Shown: positions 43,382 to 52,266 of the stretch, piece after piece
Position numbering within the stretch: position 1 is the stretch's first letter
Layout of the letters: each line of letters starts with the position of its first letter
Made by a program: the position numbers and the translations under genes
Assembly: GCF_002270415.1 (NCBI RefSeq)
Contig: NZ_NNRI01000007.1
Coordinates: 930,001-994,000, forward strand
From: Mesorhizobium sophorae
GTDB taxonomy: Bacteria > Pseudomonadota > Alphaproteobacteria > Rhizobiales > Rhizobiaceae
Direction of reading: 5' to 3'
DNA: 64,000 bases
The notes under the pieces: model-generated
Told to the model about the DNA's origin: nothing
The model's database searches: none
What the model saw: the letters and a program-made list of their open reading frames with translations, nothing else

Positions 43382-44869
43382 ATGATCAGCCAGGATGCCA
43401 TCGACGCGCTGCGCAAGACGGAGATCGGGGCGCGACGCCTGTTCATCGATGGCGTACAGATCGATGGCATGAGCGGCGCGAGTCTGCCGGTGACGTCGCC
43501 GATCGACGGCCGGCCCTTCGCCAGCATAGCCGACGGCAATGCCGCCGACATCGACCGTGCCGTCAAGTCGGCGCGCAAAGCCTTCGAGAAAGGTTCGTGG
43601 TCGCGCTCGGCACCCGCCTTCCGCAAGAAGGTGCTGACAAGACTCGCCGAGCTGGTCAAAAAGCATGCCGACGAACTGGCCGTGCTTGGCGTCCGCGACA
43701 ATGGCACAGAAATCGGCATGGCCTACAAGGCCGAACCGCTGTCGGCGGCAGGCACCATCCGCTACTATGCCGAGGCGATCGACAAGATCTATGGCGAGAT
43801 CGCGCCGACGGCCGAGAACGTGCTCGGGCTGATCCACAAGGAGCCGCTCGGCGTCGTCGGCGTCATCGTGCCGTGGAATTTTCCGCTGATGATCGGCGCC
43901 TGGAAGATCGCGCCCGCACTTGCCGCCGGCAATTGCGTGGTGGTCAAGCCGCCGGAGATCGCTTCGCTGACGCTGCTGCGGCTGGCCGAATTGGCAAGCG
44001 AGGCCGGACTTCCCGCCGGTGTGTTCAACGTCGTCACCGGGCGCGGCGCGGTCACCGGCGAAGCGCTCGGCCTGCATATGGATGTCGACGCCATCGCCTT
44101 CACCGGGTCGGGGCCTGTCGGCCGGCGGCTGCTCGAATATTCCGCGCGTTCCAATTTGAAGCGGGTCTTCCTCGAACTCGGCGGCAAGTCGCCCAACATC
44201 GTCTTTGCCGACGCCCCGGACCTGAAGCAGGCGGCGGTCGTCTCGGCTAATGGCATCTTCCGCAATTCCGGCCAGGTCTGTGTCGCCGGCTCGCGCCTGC
44301 TCGTCCAGGCATCCGTCTATGACCGTTTCATGAACGAGCTGCTCTCGGCGACCACGCGGCTGAAGGTCGGCGATCCGCTCGATCTCTCAAGCGACGTCGG
44401 CGCGGTGTCGAGCTCCGAACAGCTGGCCAAGAATCTCGGCTTCGTCGACCGGGCGGCGGCCGAAGGCGCCCGGCTGGTCACTGGCGGTGAACAAATTCTC
44501 GCCGAGACCGGCGGCAGCTACATGGCGCCGACGATCTTCGAAAACGTGACGCAGGAGATGCAGCTGGCCCGCGAGGAGGTGTTCGGGCCGGTGCTCGGCG
44601 TCATGCGCTTCGAGACCGAGGAGGAGGCGGTGCGCATGGCCAATTCGACCGTCTATGGGCTGGCCTCGGCGGTGTGGACAGCCAACCTTTCCACCGCGCA
44701 TCGCATGGTGCGCGCCGTCAATGCCGGCGTCGTCCACGTCAACACCTATGGCGGCGCCGACATCACCGTGCCGCTCGGCGGCGTCAAGCAGTCCGGCTTC
44801 GGCCGAGACAAGTCGCTGCATGCGCTGGACAAATATCTTGATCTGAAGACCGCCTGGATCGCTCTCTGA
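43382..44869 (+). CDS. Aldehyde dehydrogenase (PuuC/betaine-aldehyde type)
   Basis: 495 residues. Catalytic Glu265 (FLELGGKSP) and Cys300 (NSGQVCVAGSRLL); cofactor segment VPWNFPLMIGAWKIAPALAAG; C-terminal FGRDKSLHALDKY. The NSGQVC form is common in amino-aldehyde and betaine-aldehyde dehydrogenases. It probably oxidises the aldehyde left by the phospholyase-like enzyme of the divergent operon. Confidence 0.9.
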   Translation: MISQDAIDALRKTEIGARRLFIDGVQIDGMSGASLPVTSPIDGRPFASIADGNAADIDRAVKSARKAFEKGSWSRSAPAFRKKVLTRLAELVKKHADELAVLGVRDNGTEIGMAYKAEPLSAAGTIRYYAEAIDKIYGEIAPTAENVLGLIHKEPLGVVGVIVPWNFPLMIGAWKIAPALAAGNCVVVKPPEIASLTLLRLAELASEAGLPAGVFNVVTGRGAVTGEALGLHMDVDAIAFTGSGPVGRRLLEYSARSNLKRVFLELGGKSPNIVFADAPDLKQAAVVSANGIFRNSGQVCVAGSRLLVQASVYDRFMNELLSATTRLKVGDPLDLSSDVGAVSSSEQLAKNLGFVDRAAAEGARLVTGGEQILAETGGSYMAPTIFENVTQEMQLAREEVFGPVLGVMRFETEEEAVRMANSTVYGLASAVWTANLSTAHRMVRAVNAGVVHVNTYGGADITVPLGGVKQSGFGRDKSLHALDKYLDLKTAWIAL

Positions 44870-45102
44870 GACCGGCGCCGGGTTGTCTTGGAACCTGGCT
44901 TCCGTCGGATCGGCGCAGTCCCGCTGCGGTCGGTCAGGCGGCGTCTTGTGCTCACTCTCCTGAAATTTTTGAGAGAATATTCCCGGCCGTGACGAGAACG
45001 GCGAAATGCGTTCTTTGATAAAATCGATAGAATTTCTGATGATGTGATCAAGGCTCGGCAATCAGCCCGGCTGCCATGACTTCACAACCGCAGAGATCAA
45101 TC

Positions 45103-45957
45103 ATGACTGACTTCAAAAACACTTTGCCATCTTCCCTTTGGTCAACCCTCAACCGGCGCAGTGGCCTTGCTCTGCTTTTTGCCTCGGCTGTTGCCATCGG
45201 CAGCCTGATGGCGCCTCATGCGTCGTTCGCCGAGGACAAGAAGGCGATCAAGGTCGGCATCATCAGCGGCGAGGACGAGGATGTCTGGCGCGTCGTTGTC
45301 GCGCAGTCGGCCGAAAAGGGCCTCACCATCGAGACCGTGGTGTTCAACGACTACACCCAGCCCAACGAAGCGCTCGAGCGCGGCGAGATCGACGCCAACG
45401 CCTTTCAGCACCTGCCCTATCTCGACAACCAGATCAAGACACAAGGGTACCATATCGTCCGCGTCGGCTATACCGGCGTCTGGCCGATCGGCCTCTACTC
45501 GAAGAAGTACACCAAGGTCGCCGACCTGCCCGAAGGCGCGGTCATCGGCGTGCCGAACGATCCGTCCAACGAAGGCCGGGCGCTGCGCGTGCTGCAGAAC
45601 GAGGGGGTGATCAAGCTGAAGGACGGCACCGGCATTCTGGCCACCACCGCCGACATCGCCGAGAACGCCAAGAAGGTGGTGATCAAGGAGCTCGACGCCG
45701 GCATCGTCGGCCGCTCGGTCGAGGATCTCGACGCCGCCGTGGTCAACACCGACTGGGCGCTGAAAAGCGGCCTGACGCCGGAAAACCGCATTGCGCAGGA
45801 GCCCATCACCGACAATCCCTATCGCAACTTCATCGCGGTGAAGGTCGGCAATGAGAACGAGGCGTGGGTGAAGACGCTGGTGGCGTCCTATCAGAACGAG
45901 GCGGTGAAGGCCGAGTTCGACAAGGTCTACAAAGGCACGGGCCTCAGCGCCTACTAG
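45103..45957 (+). CDS. metQ: MetQ/NlpA-family methionine-type binding protein
   Basis: ATG 45103 is chosen (284 residues); ATG 45076 is in frame too. The NlpA fold is clear: KKAIKVGIISGEDEDVWRVV, QPNEALERGEIDANAFQHLP, VGYTGVWPIGLYSKKYTKVA, GAVIGVPNDPSNEGRALRVL. The leader ends AIGSLMAPHASFAED with no lipobox cysteine, so the product is a soluble periplasmic protein. It is followed by metN and metI. Ligand: methionine or a related amino acid. Confidence 0.9.
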   Translation: MTDFKNTLPSSLWSTLNRRSGLALLFASAVAIGSLMAPHASFAEDKKAIKVGIISGEDEDVWRVVVAQSAEKGLTIETVVFNDYTQPNEALERGEIDANAFQHLPYLDNQIKTQGYHIVRVGYTGVWPIGLYSKKYTKVADLPEGAVIGVPNDPSNEGRALRVLQNEGVIKLKDGTGILATTADIAENAKKVVIKELDAGIVGRSVEDLDAAVVNTDWALKSGLTPENRIAQEPITDNPYRNFIAVKVGNENEAWVKTLVASYQNEAVKAEFDKVYKGTGLSAY

Positions 45958-45997
45958 GGGATATGCGGGCGCCGACGTGCCTGCTTTTACCGGGAAA

Positions 45998-46022
45998 GCG
46001 GTCCGCGCAACGCGCGGGCCGC
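45998..46022 (+). other. Intercistronic hairpin metQ/metN
   Basis: GCGGTCCGCGC, loop AAC, GCGCGGGCCGC pairs over 11 bp with one G-U. Placed like the hairpin after the polyamine-type binding-protein gene. Confidence 0.5.
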
Positions 46023-46046
46023 AATTGTATTTCTAGGGATCCGCGC

Positions 46047-47135
46047 ATGAATCAGCATTTTACCGCAACTGCCGAGACCGCCGACCAGCCGGGCGCAACA
46101 CCGCAGGACGTGGTGCGCCTTGTCGACCTGAAGCGCCGCTTTGGCGGGACAGCGGCACTCGATGGCATCTCGCTGACGGTGCGCAAGGGCGAGATCCTCG
46201 GCATCATCGGCCGCAGCGGCGCCGGCAAATCGACGCTGATCCGCTGCCTGAACGGGCTGGAGCGGCCCGATTCCGGCGAGGTCTTCATCGAAGGCCGCGA
46301 GATTAGCCGGCTCGGCGAGCTCGATCTGCAGCCGCTGCGGCGGCGCATCGGCATGATCTTCCAGCACTTCAACCTTTTGTCGGCCAAGACGGTCGAGGAC
46401 AATGTGGCGCTGCCGCTGAAGATAGAGGGCCGGCCGAAGGCCGAGCGGCTGCAGCGCGCCGCCGAACTGCTTGACCTTGTCGGCCTGTCGGAGAAGGCCA
46501 AGGCCTACCCGGTGTCGCTATCGGGCGGCCAGAAGCAGCGCGTCGGCATCGCCCGGGCGCTTGCGGCGCGGCCCGCGCTGCTGCTGTCGGACGAAGCCAC
46601 CTCGGCGCTCGACCCGGAGACGACGCGCTCCATCCTCGCTTTGCTGAAAGACATCAACCGGCAGCTTGGGCTGACCATCCTGCTGATCACCCATGAGATG
46701 GAGGTGATCCGCTCGATCGCCGACCGGGTGGCGGTGATCGATGCCGGCCGCATCGTCGAGGAAGGGCCGGTGTGGTCGGTGTTTGCCGAGCCGCGCTCCG
46801 AGATCACACGCAGCCTGCTCGGCGCCATCCGGCCGCAGCTGCCCGCCGAACTGGCCGCCCGGCTGCTGCCATCGGCCGGCACGGAGACGGTCCTGCGCGT
46901 CGACGTGGCCGGCGAGGCCGCCAGCGGCCCATTGCTGTCCGATCTCGCCACTGCTATTCCCCGCCCCTTCCGCCTCGTCCATGGCGGCATCGACCACATC
47001 CAGCAGCAGCCCGTCGGCACGCTGTTCGTTTCTGTCCCTGGCAGCGATGCAAGCCATCTCGCCGCCGTCATCACATTCCTGAAGGCCCGCCACGCGCGGG
47101 TGGAGGTGCTTGGCCATGTCGCCAATCCTGTTTGA
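46047..47135 (+). CDS. metN: Methionine-type ABC transporter ATP-binding protein
   Basis: 362 residues: Walker A GRSGAGKST, Q-loop MIFQHFNLLSAKTVEDNV, signature LSGGQKQRVGIARAL, Walker B ALLLSDEATSALDPETT, H-loop ILLITHEMEVI, all in the MetN pattern. The C-terminal NIL domain (from about residue 285) usually senses methionine and stops transport. The downstream permease start lies inside its last codons. Confidence 0.92.
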   Translation: MNQHFTATAETADQPGATPQDVVRLVDLKRRFGGTAALDGISLTVRKGEILGIIGRSGAGKSTLIRCLNGLERPDSGEVFIEGREISRLGELDLQPLRRRIGMIFQHFNLLSAKTVEDNVALPLKIEGRPKAERLQRAAELLDLVGLSEKAKAYPVSLSGGQKQRVGIARALAARPALLLSDEATSALDPETTRSILALLKDINRQLGLTILLITHEMEVIRSIADRVAVIDAGRIVEEGPVWSVFAEPRSEITRSLLGAIRPQLPAELAARLLPSAGTETVLRVDVAGEAASGPLLSDLATAIPRPFRLVHGGIDHIQQQPVGTLFVSVPGSDASHLAAVITFLKARHARVEVLGHVANPV

Positions 47136-47772
47136 GCTTCTGCTGCGTTCGATCTGGGAAACCGTGCTGATGACGGCCGCGTCCGGCCTGATCTCGCTGG
47201 TCTTCGGCCTGCCGCTGGGGCTGGCGCTGATCGCCACCGAACGCGGCGGCATCGCCGAAAGCCCATGGGTGAACCGCGCGCTCGGCGCCGTCATCAACGG
47301 CTTCCGTTCGGTGCCCTTCATCATCCTTCTGGTGGCGCTGATCCCGGTGACGCGGCTGATCGTCGGCACCTCGATCGGCACGTGGGCGGCCATCGTGCCG
47401 CTGTCGATCGCCGCCACGCCCTACTATGCGCGCATCGCCGAAGTGTCGCTGCGCGAAGTCGACCGCGGGCTGATCGAGGCGGCGCGCGCCATGGGCGGCA
47501 ATCGCTGGACGATCATCCGCGAGGTGTTGGTGCCCGAAGCCCTGCCCGGCATCGTCGCCGGTTTCACGGTGACGCTGGTAACGCTGATCGGCGCCTCGGC
47601 GATGGCCGGCGCCATCGGCGCCGGTGGGCTCGGCGATCTCGCCATCCGCTACGGCTACCAGCGTTTCGAGACCAGCGTCATGATCGCCGTGGTGATTGTG
47701 CTGATCATCCTGGTCTGCGGCATCCAGTGGGCGGGTGACCGGCTGGTGGCGAGGCTGGACCGGCGCGGGTGA
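47116..47772 (+). CDS. metI: Methionine-type ABC transporter permease
   Basis: ATG 47116 overlaps metN by 20 bp; 218 residues with five membrane helices. LLRSIWETVLMTAASGLISL, GFRSVPFIILLVALIPVTRL and ARAMGGNRWTIIREVLVPEA (coupling loop) are the MetI pattern. Ends the metQNI operon. Confidence 0.92.
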   Translation: MSPILFELLLRSIWETVLMTAASGLISLVFGLPLGLALIATERGGIAESPWVNRALGAVINGFRSVPFIILLVALIPVTRLIVGTSIGTWAAIVPLSIAATPYYARIAEVSLREVDRGLIEAARAMGGNRWTIIREVLVPEALPGIVAGFTVTLVTLIGASAMAGAIGAGGLGDLAIRYGYQRFETSVMIAVVIVLIILVCGIQWAGDRLVARLDRRG

Positions 47773-47896
47773 GGACTGGACCGATGATCTGGGTGACGTT
47801 GTCTTCCATCCGAGCCTGTAGCGGGTGCTTCTGAACCACAGGCGCGACGATCATGGCTTGGACGAGGTCTGCGTCGCTGCGTTGGGACGAAGACGT

Positions 47897-48103
47897 TCAG
47901 TAGTTGCCGACGTCGTCGTCAGGTCGACGTCCGGGACTATTCGCACCAAGGCCAGTAGCCGCCCCGTAGGCCTTCCAGGTCGCGGAGGCATATGCCGCTG
48001 CTATGCTGTACAAAAAACGGCCAAGTTGGACCTTACGCCACTTCGGCAGTTCGTTCGTGAGCGTTTCACCTGCCTTTCCCAAAACCTCGGTGACGATGGA
48101 CAT
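47897..48103 (-). CDS. Small hypothetical protein
   Basis: A 68-residue frame from ATG 48103: MSIVTEVLGKAGETLTNELP, then RKVQLGRFLYSIAAAYASAT, a likely amphipathic helix, and a polar tail. Ribosome site weak. It is divergent from the BTAD-type regulator gene at 48221. The rest of the 448-bp gap 47773-48220 shows no feature. Confidence 0.4.
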   Translation of the reverse strand: MSIVTEVLGKAGETLTNELPKWRKVQLGRFLYSIAAAYASATWKAYGAATGLGANSPGRRPDDDVGNY

Positions 48104-48220
48104 TGGAGTTTTCTCTCGGATGTTGTTATTTGCGAGAGGCAACATCGAATGCGGGGCGTGAGATGCCTGTGAAAAGCTCGTGAATATCGCGGAAAAAGCA
48201 GAAATTCAGAGTATATCGCG

Positions 48221-50125
48221 ATGAGCCCGGCGCGGCTCGATCTCCTGGGTGGTTTTCACCTGACGTCGCCGCAGGGGAAACCCTTGGAGGTGGCTGCCAA
48301 GAAGAATAGAGCACTTCTGGGCATTCTCGCCGTAGCACCGAACCAGGAGGCGACGCGTCACAAGCTGGCTGCTCTTCTATGGAGCGATCGCGGTGAGGAG
48401 CAGGCAAGGGACAGTCTGCGACAGGCCCTGGCTGCTATCCGCAAGGACTTTGCCGGGTTGGGAGCGGATGCCTTGGCCCTGGTCGGGGATCGTGTCGCGC
48501 TCAATCCGAAATTCTTCACCATCGACGTGACTGAATTCGTCGCTGCATCCGCGAGCCGTGACGCGGCCGAGCTTCGGCGGGCTGCCACCCTCTATGCCGG
48601 CCCTTTTCTTGATGGGGTGAGCACGTTTGACAACGCTTTCGAGGATTGGCTTCGCGAAGTCCGTGCCGACCTGTCCTTGCGGGCAATCAATGTGTTCGAG
48701 CTTCTGGCAGAATCGGAGAGCGGCATCGAGCGCGTTGCAATTTGCGAACGGCTGGTCGCTCTTGATCCGCTGCGGGAGCCGTCGCATGCCGCGCTGATGC
48801 GGGCGCATATCGCCTCCGGTCAGGCCGCGCTCGCCATCAAGCATTATGAGGCGTGCAAGCTGTTGCTGAAGCGCGAGCTGAACCTGGAGCCAGGTGACGA
48901 GCTTCGGCTATTGCGCAGGAGCATGGACGAGACGCCCAGACCGCAAACCGACGGCGCATCAAGCCGCGGACCAGTCGTTGCAGTTCTTGCATTCGAGAAT
49001 ATGAGCAGCGACGCCAGCCAGGAATATTTCAGCGACGGCGTCACCGAGGACATCATCACCGAACTGGGACGATTCGGTGAACTTCATCTCATAGCCCGCA
49101 ATTCCTCCTTTGTGTTCAAGGGAAGGACTGTCGACGCCGTCACCATCGCGAAGCAGTTGTCCGTCGACTACCTGCTTCGGGGTAGCATTCGCCGTGCCGG
49201 CGACAGGGTCAGGATCTCATCGCAACTCATAGAGGCCAGATCCGGCAATCAAATCTGGGCCGATCGATTCGATCGGGAGCTGACAGATATTTTTGAGCTC
49301 CAGGAGGAGATCGCCAGAAGTGTCGCCATCACCGTCGTCGGCACAATCCGAACCTCGGGCGCGGAGAAGATACGGCGCCTTCCGATCACCCAGCTCGATG
49401 CCTACGACCTGTATCTTCAGGCTCGCGTTCGGATGGTTCGCTATGACACCACTTTGGAAGCAGAGCCCTATCTTGCAAGGGCGATTGAGCTCGACCCGAA
49501 TGTCGCTACCATCCATGCCATGATGGCGACTGTACTCACAAGCAAATGGCTGCTTGAGGGGGACGGGAACACGCTCAAGATCGCGCTTGTCCATGCTCGC
49601 CGTGCTCTAAAGCTTGGGCCGAAGGAGGCATGGAGCCATATTGCGGTGGGTCACACGCTGATCTTCATGGGACAGTTGGAGGAGGCGCTGCTGCATCTCG
49701 AGCAGGGTGTGAACCTTAATCCGAACGAAACCCGGGCAAGGGCGATACGGGGCTTGTGCTGGAGCTATCTCGGTCGGCATGAGGAAGCTTTGTCCGATCT
49801 GGACGTCTGTATCGCCCGTGATCCCCTGAATTACGATTGGTTCTGGGATCTACGCGGACAAGTTCTTCTGGTTCTCGGACGGTATCCTGAGGCGATAGCC
49901 TCGTACCGGAATCTCAATGCCTATGCATTTTGGGCCTATGCGTTTCTGGCGGTCTGTCATTTGAGAATGGGCGACGAGCAACTCGCCGCTCACGCAGCCA
50001 GGCAGTGTCTGGCGGCAAGGCCCGGTGCGACTGTAAGCACCATCTTGATCGATCCGTATCGTAACCCAAAAATCCTGGAGGATCTTCGGAGAGACCTGAT
50101 TGCTGTCGGCATACCCGATGGATGA
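48221..50125 (+). CDS. BTAD-type (SARP-like) / TolB-like / TPR regulator
   Basis: 634 residues. It opens like a SARP winged helix (RLDLLGGFHLTSPQGKPLEV, KLAALLWSDRGEEQARDSLR) and a bacterial transcriptional activator domain (residues about 100-235, LVALDPLREPSHAALMRAHI, HYEACKLLLKRELNLEPGDE). From about 250 comes the TolB-like module (VVAVLAFENMSSDASQEYFS, ELHLIARNSSFVFKGRT, DYLLRGSIRR), then TPRs. No membrane segment. Probably an autonomous DNA-binding activator with an unknown input; it is monocistronic. Confidence 0.88.
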   Translation: MSPARLDLLGGFHLTSPQGKPLEVAAKKNRALLGILAVAPNQEATRHKLAALLWSDRGEEQARDSLRQALAAIRKDFAGLGADALALVGDRVALNPKFFTIDVTEFVAASASRDAAELRRAATLYAGPFLDGVSTFDNAFEDWLREVRADLSLRAINVFELLAESESGIERVAICERLVALDPLREPSHAALMRAHIASGQAALAIKHYEACKLLLKRELNLEPGDELRLLRRSMDETPRPQTDGASSRGPVVAVLAFENMSSDASQEYFSDGVTEDIITELGRFGELHLIARNSSFVFKGRTVDAVTIAKQLSVDYLLRGSIRRAGDRVRISSQLIEARSGNQIWADRFDRELTDIFELQEEIARSVAITVVGTIRTSGAEKIRRLPITQLDAYDLYLQARVRMVRYDTTLEAEPYLARAIELDPNVATIHAMMATVLTSKWLLEGDGNTLKIALVHARRALKLGPKEAWSHIAVGHTLIFMGQLEEALLHLEQGVNLNPNETRARAIRGLCWSYLGRHEEALSDLDVCIARDPLNYDWFWDLRGQVLLVLGRYPEAIASYRNLNAYAFWAYAFLAVCHLRMGDEQLAAHAARQCLAARPGATVSTILIDPYRNPKILEDLRRDLIAVGIPDG

Positions 50126-50205
50126 ATGTCGGCCTTCCGCAACGATACCCCGTTCATTCCCTAACCCAAAAGGAAAGCCCAAAGCGATTTCCGGAACAAG
50201 CCGCG

Positions 50206-51333
50206 CTAGCCCCTCAGCTTGACCCCCTCGGGGTCGAAGAACGGAATTGGCGCGACGACCGCGCGGGTCGGCTTGCCGTCGATGTCGATGCTGAGTTCCG
50301 TGCCGACAGCCGTGAACGGCAGCAGCATATGCGCGGTCGCCAGCACCTTGCCGAGGGAATAGCCGTGGTCGCTGTAGGTGACGATGCCGGCGTCCTCACC
50401 ATCGGCCAGCACCCTGGCGTCGGTCGCGGCCTGACTGTCGCCGTCGAGGATCAGCCCGACCCATTGCTCGTCCAGGCCTTTGTCGCGGACCTTGAGCAAG
50501 GCTTCGCGGCCGACGAAATCGCCCTTGTCGAACTTGATCCAGCGGTCGAGGCCGACATGGAACGGTGTGCGGGTCTCGTCCATGTCGATGCCATGCGCCG
50601 GATAGGCCTTTTCAAGTCCCAGCGTGAACATCGCCAGCACGCCATAGGGTTTCAGGCCAAAGTCACGGCCGGCCGTCATCAGCGCGCTCCAGACCGATGC
50701 CGCCTCGTCGGCCGGCACGAACAGTTCGAAGCCGAGCTCGCCGGTCACGCCGGTGCGCGAAATCAGTATCTTCGTCTCACCAATTCGCCCTGAGGTGAAC
50801 GACCAGCGCTTGAGCCCGTCCAGATCGGCATCGGTGATCAACGCCTTCAGCAGTTCGCGCGAGCGCGGCCCCTGGATGGTCGGGAAGGCGATGGCCGCGG
50901 TGATGTCGGTGACATAGGCCTTGCGCCCCTGCGCATGATGCAAAAGCCACGGCAGCATCTTGAGACGATTGACCGAGCCGGTCACCAGCATGAAATGCTC
51001 GGGCGCCAGACGGAACACGGTGAGGTCGTCCATGATACCGCCATCCTCGCGGCAGACGGTGGAATAACGGACCTGGCCGGGCTTCATCGCCGCCGCATCG
51101 TTGACGATGACATGATTGACCAGCGCCTCGGCGTCCGGCCCCTTGATGTCCATCTTGCCCATGGTGCTGAGATCCTGCACACCGACATTCCTGCGCGTGT
51201 TCAGGTGCTCGTCGGCAATGCCGGAATAGGTTTTGGCCGAAATGAAATCGCCGCCAACCCGACCCATGGTCGCGCCCAGTCCGACGATGCTGCTGTAGAA
51301 GGGGGAGCGCCGCTCAGCCAAGAAAGTCTCCAT
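50206..51333 (-). CDS. GcvT/DmdA-like aminomethyltransferase family protein
   Basis: 375 residues of the tetrahydrofolate-dependent aminomethyltransferase fold. N-terminal AERRSPFYSSIVGLGATMG, then NVGVQDLSTMGKMDIKGPDA, GGIMDDLTVFRLAPEHFMLV and SRTGVTGELGFELFVPADEA (core), and a C-terminal barrel (VGLILDGDSQAATDARVLAD). Not part of a glycine-cleavage operon: no gcvH or gcvP nearby. More likely a folate-dependent demethylase of an N- or S-methyl compound, like DmdA or the GcvT-like parts of sarcosine/dimethylglycine enzymes. Confidence 0.85.
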   Translation of the reverse strand: METFLAERRSPFYSSIVGLGATMGRVGGDFISAKTYSGIADEHLNTRRNVGVQDLSTMGKMDIKGPDAEALVNHVIVNDAAAMKPGQVRYSTVCREDGGIMDDLTVFRLAPEHFMLVTGSVNRLKMLPWLLHHAQGRKAYVTDITAAIAFPTIQGPRSRELLKALITDADLDGLKRWSFTSGRIGETKILISRTGVTGELGFELFVPADEAASVWSALMTAGRDFGLKPYGVLAMFTLGLEKAYPAHGIDMDETRTPFHVGLDRWIKFDKGDFVGREALLKVRDKGLDEQWVGLILDGDSQAATDARVLADGEDAGIVTYSDHGYSLGKVLATAHMLLPFTAVGTELSIDIDGKPTRAVVAPIPFFDPEGVKLRG

Positions 51334-51373
51334 TATTCATAGAAAACGGCAGCGCCGGACAGCGCTGCCGGGA

Positions 51374-52150
51374 TCAGCTGCCGTAAACGTCGAAGGAAAA
51401 GTATTTATCGTTGATTTCCTTGTATTTTCCGTTGGCACGCAGCGCGTCTATCGCGGCATTGAACTTGTCGGCCAGCTCCTTGTCGCCCTTCTGCAGCGCG
51501 ATGCCGACGCCGGGGCCGTGAATGGCCGGGTCGGCCGTCAAGGTGCCAAGCAGCTTGCAGCAGGCGCCGTCCGGTTTCTTCAGCCATTCGGTCAGGATGA
51601 TCGAGCCGTCCATCATCGCGTCGAGGCGGCCATTGGCCATGTCGGTGCGGGCGTCATCGCCGGTCGGATAGGCCTTGACGGTCGAGCCTGAGTATTTCTG
51701 CTCGGCGAATTTCTGGTGGATGGTCGCGGTCTGCACGCCGAGCGCCTTGCCTTTCAGGTCCTCGGGCGATGTGCCTGATATGGTCGAATCCTTCGGCACC
51801 GCGATGGCCGGCGGCGTCTGGTAGTATTTGTGGGTGAACTCGACCTTCTCGGCCCGCTCGGGCGTGATGGTGATGTTGATGATCGCATCGAACTTGCCGG
51901 CCTGCAGCGCCGGTATAGAACCGTCGAAATCCTGCACGGTGAACTCGCACTCGGCCTTCATCTCGGCGCACAGCGCCTTGCCGAGCTCGATGTCGAAACC
52001 GCCCAGCGTGCCGTCGGCATTGGCGTAGTTGAAGGGCGGATAGGCGCCCTCGGTGCCGATCCTGAGTTTCTTGTCCTGGGCGGAAGCAGCCCCCGTGGCG
52101 AGAACCAGGGCGACCGAGGCGGCAAGCACGAAACGACCGAAAAGACGCAT
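51374..52150 (-). CDS. Amino-acid-type ABC transporter substrate-binding protein
   Basis: ATG 52150 with GGAG upstream; 258 residues. Signal peptide 1-24 (LAASVALVLATGAASAQ). SBP type 3 fold: KLRIGTEGAYPPFNYANADG, GFDIELGKALCAEMKAECEF, DAIINITITPERAEKVEFTH, the lysine/arginine/ornithine-octopine pattern. No permease or ATPase gene is adjacent, so it is an orphan binding protein in this window. Lies between the GcvT-like gene and hyuB on the same strand. Confidence 0.9.
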   Translation of the reverse strand: MRLFGRFVLAASVALVLATGAASAQDKKLRIGTEGAYPPFNYANADGTLGGFDIELGKALCAEMKAECEFTVQDFDGSIPALQAGKFDAIINITITPERAEKVEFTHKYYQTPPAIAVPKDSTISGTSPEDLKGKALGVQTATIHQKFAEQKYSGSTVKAYPTGDDARTDMANGRLDAMMDGSIILTEWLKKPDGACCKLLGTLTADPAIHGPGVGIALQKGDKELADKFNAAIDALRANGKYKEINDKYFSFDVYGS

Positions 52151-52266
52151 GTCCGAGATCTCCGTTGACCGGAGAAGTCTACGGGCTTTCGTGACTCCGG
52201 CGGAGACGGAAACGACATGTGCTGCGGCGATCACGGCGCGTCGGACGATCCCGGCCGCCGTCAGTG

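Noticed and set aside
44870..45102. Possible SAM riboswitch before metQ
   Set aside because: No SAM-I or SAM-II core could be recognised by eye; only weak, unrelated hairpins. A covariance-model search would decide.
50206..51333. Call as glycine-cleavage T protein gcvT
   Set aside because: No gcvH or gcvP is adjacent and the neighbours are hydantoinase-type genes; only a family-level name is supported.
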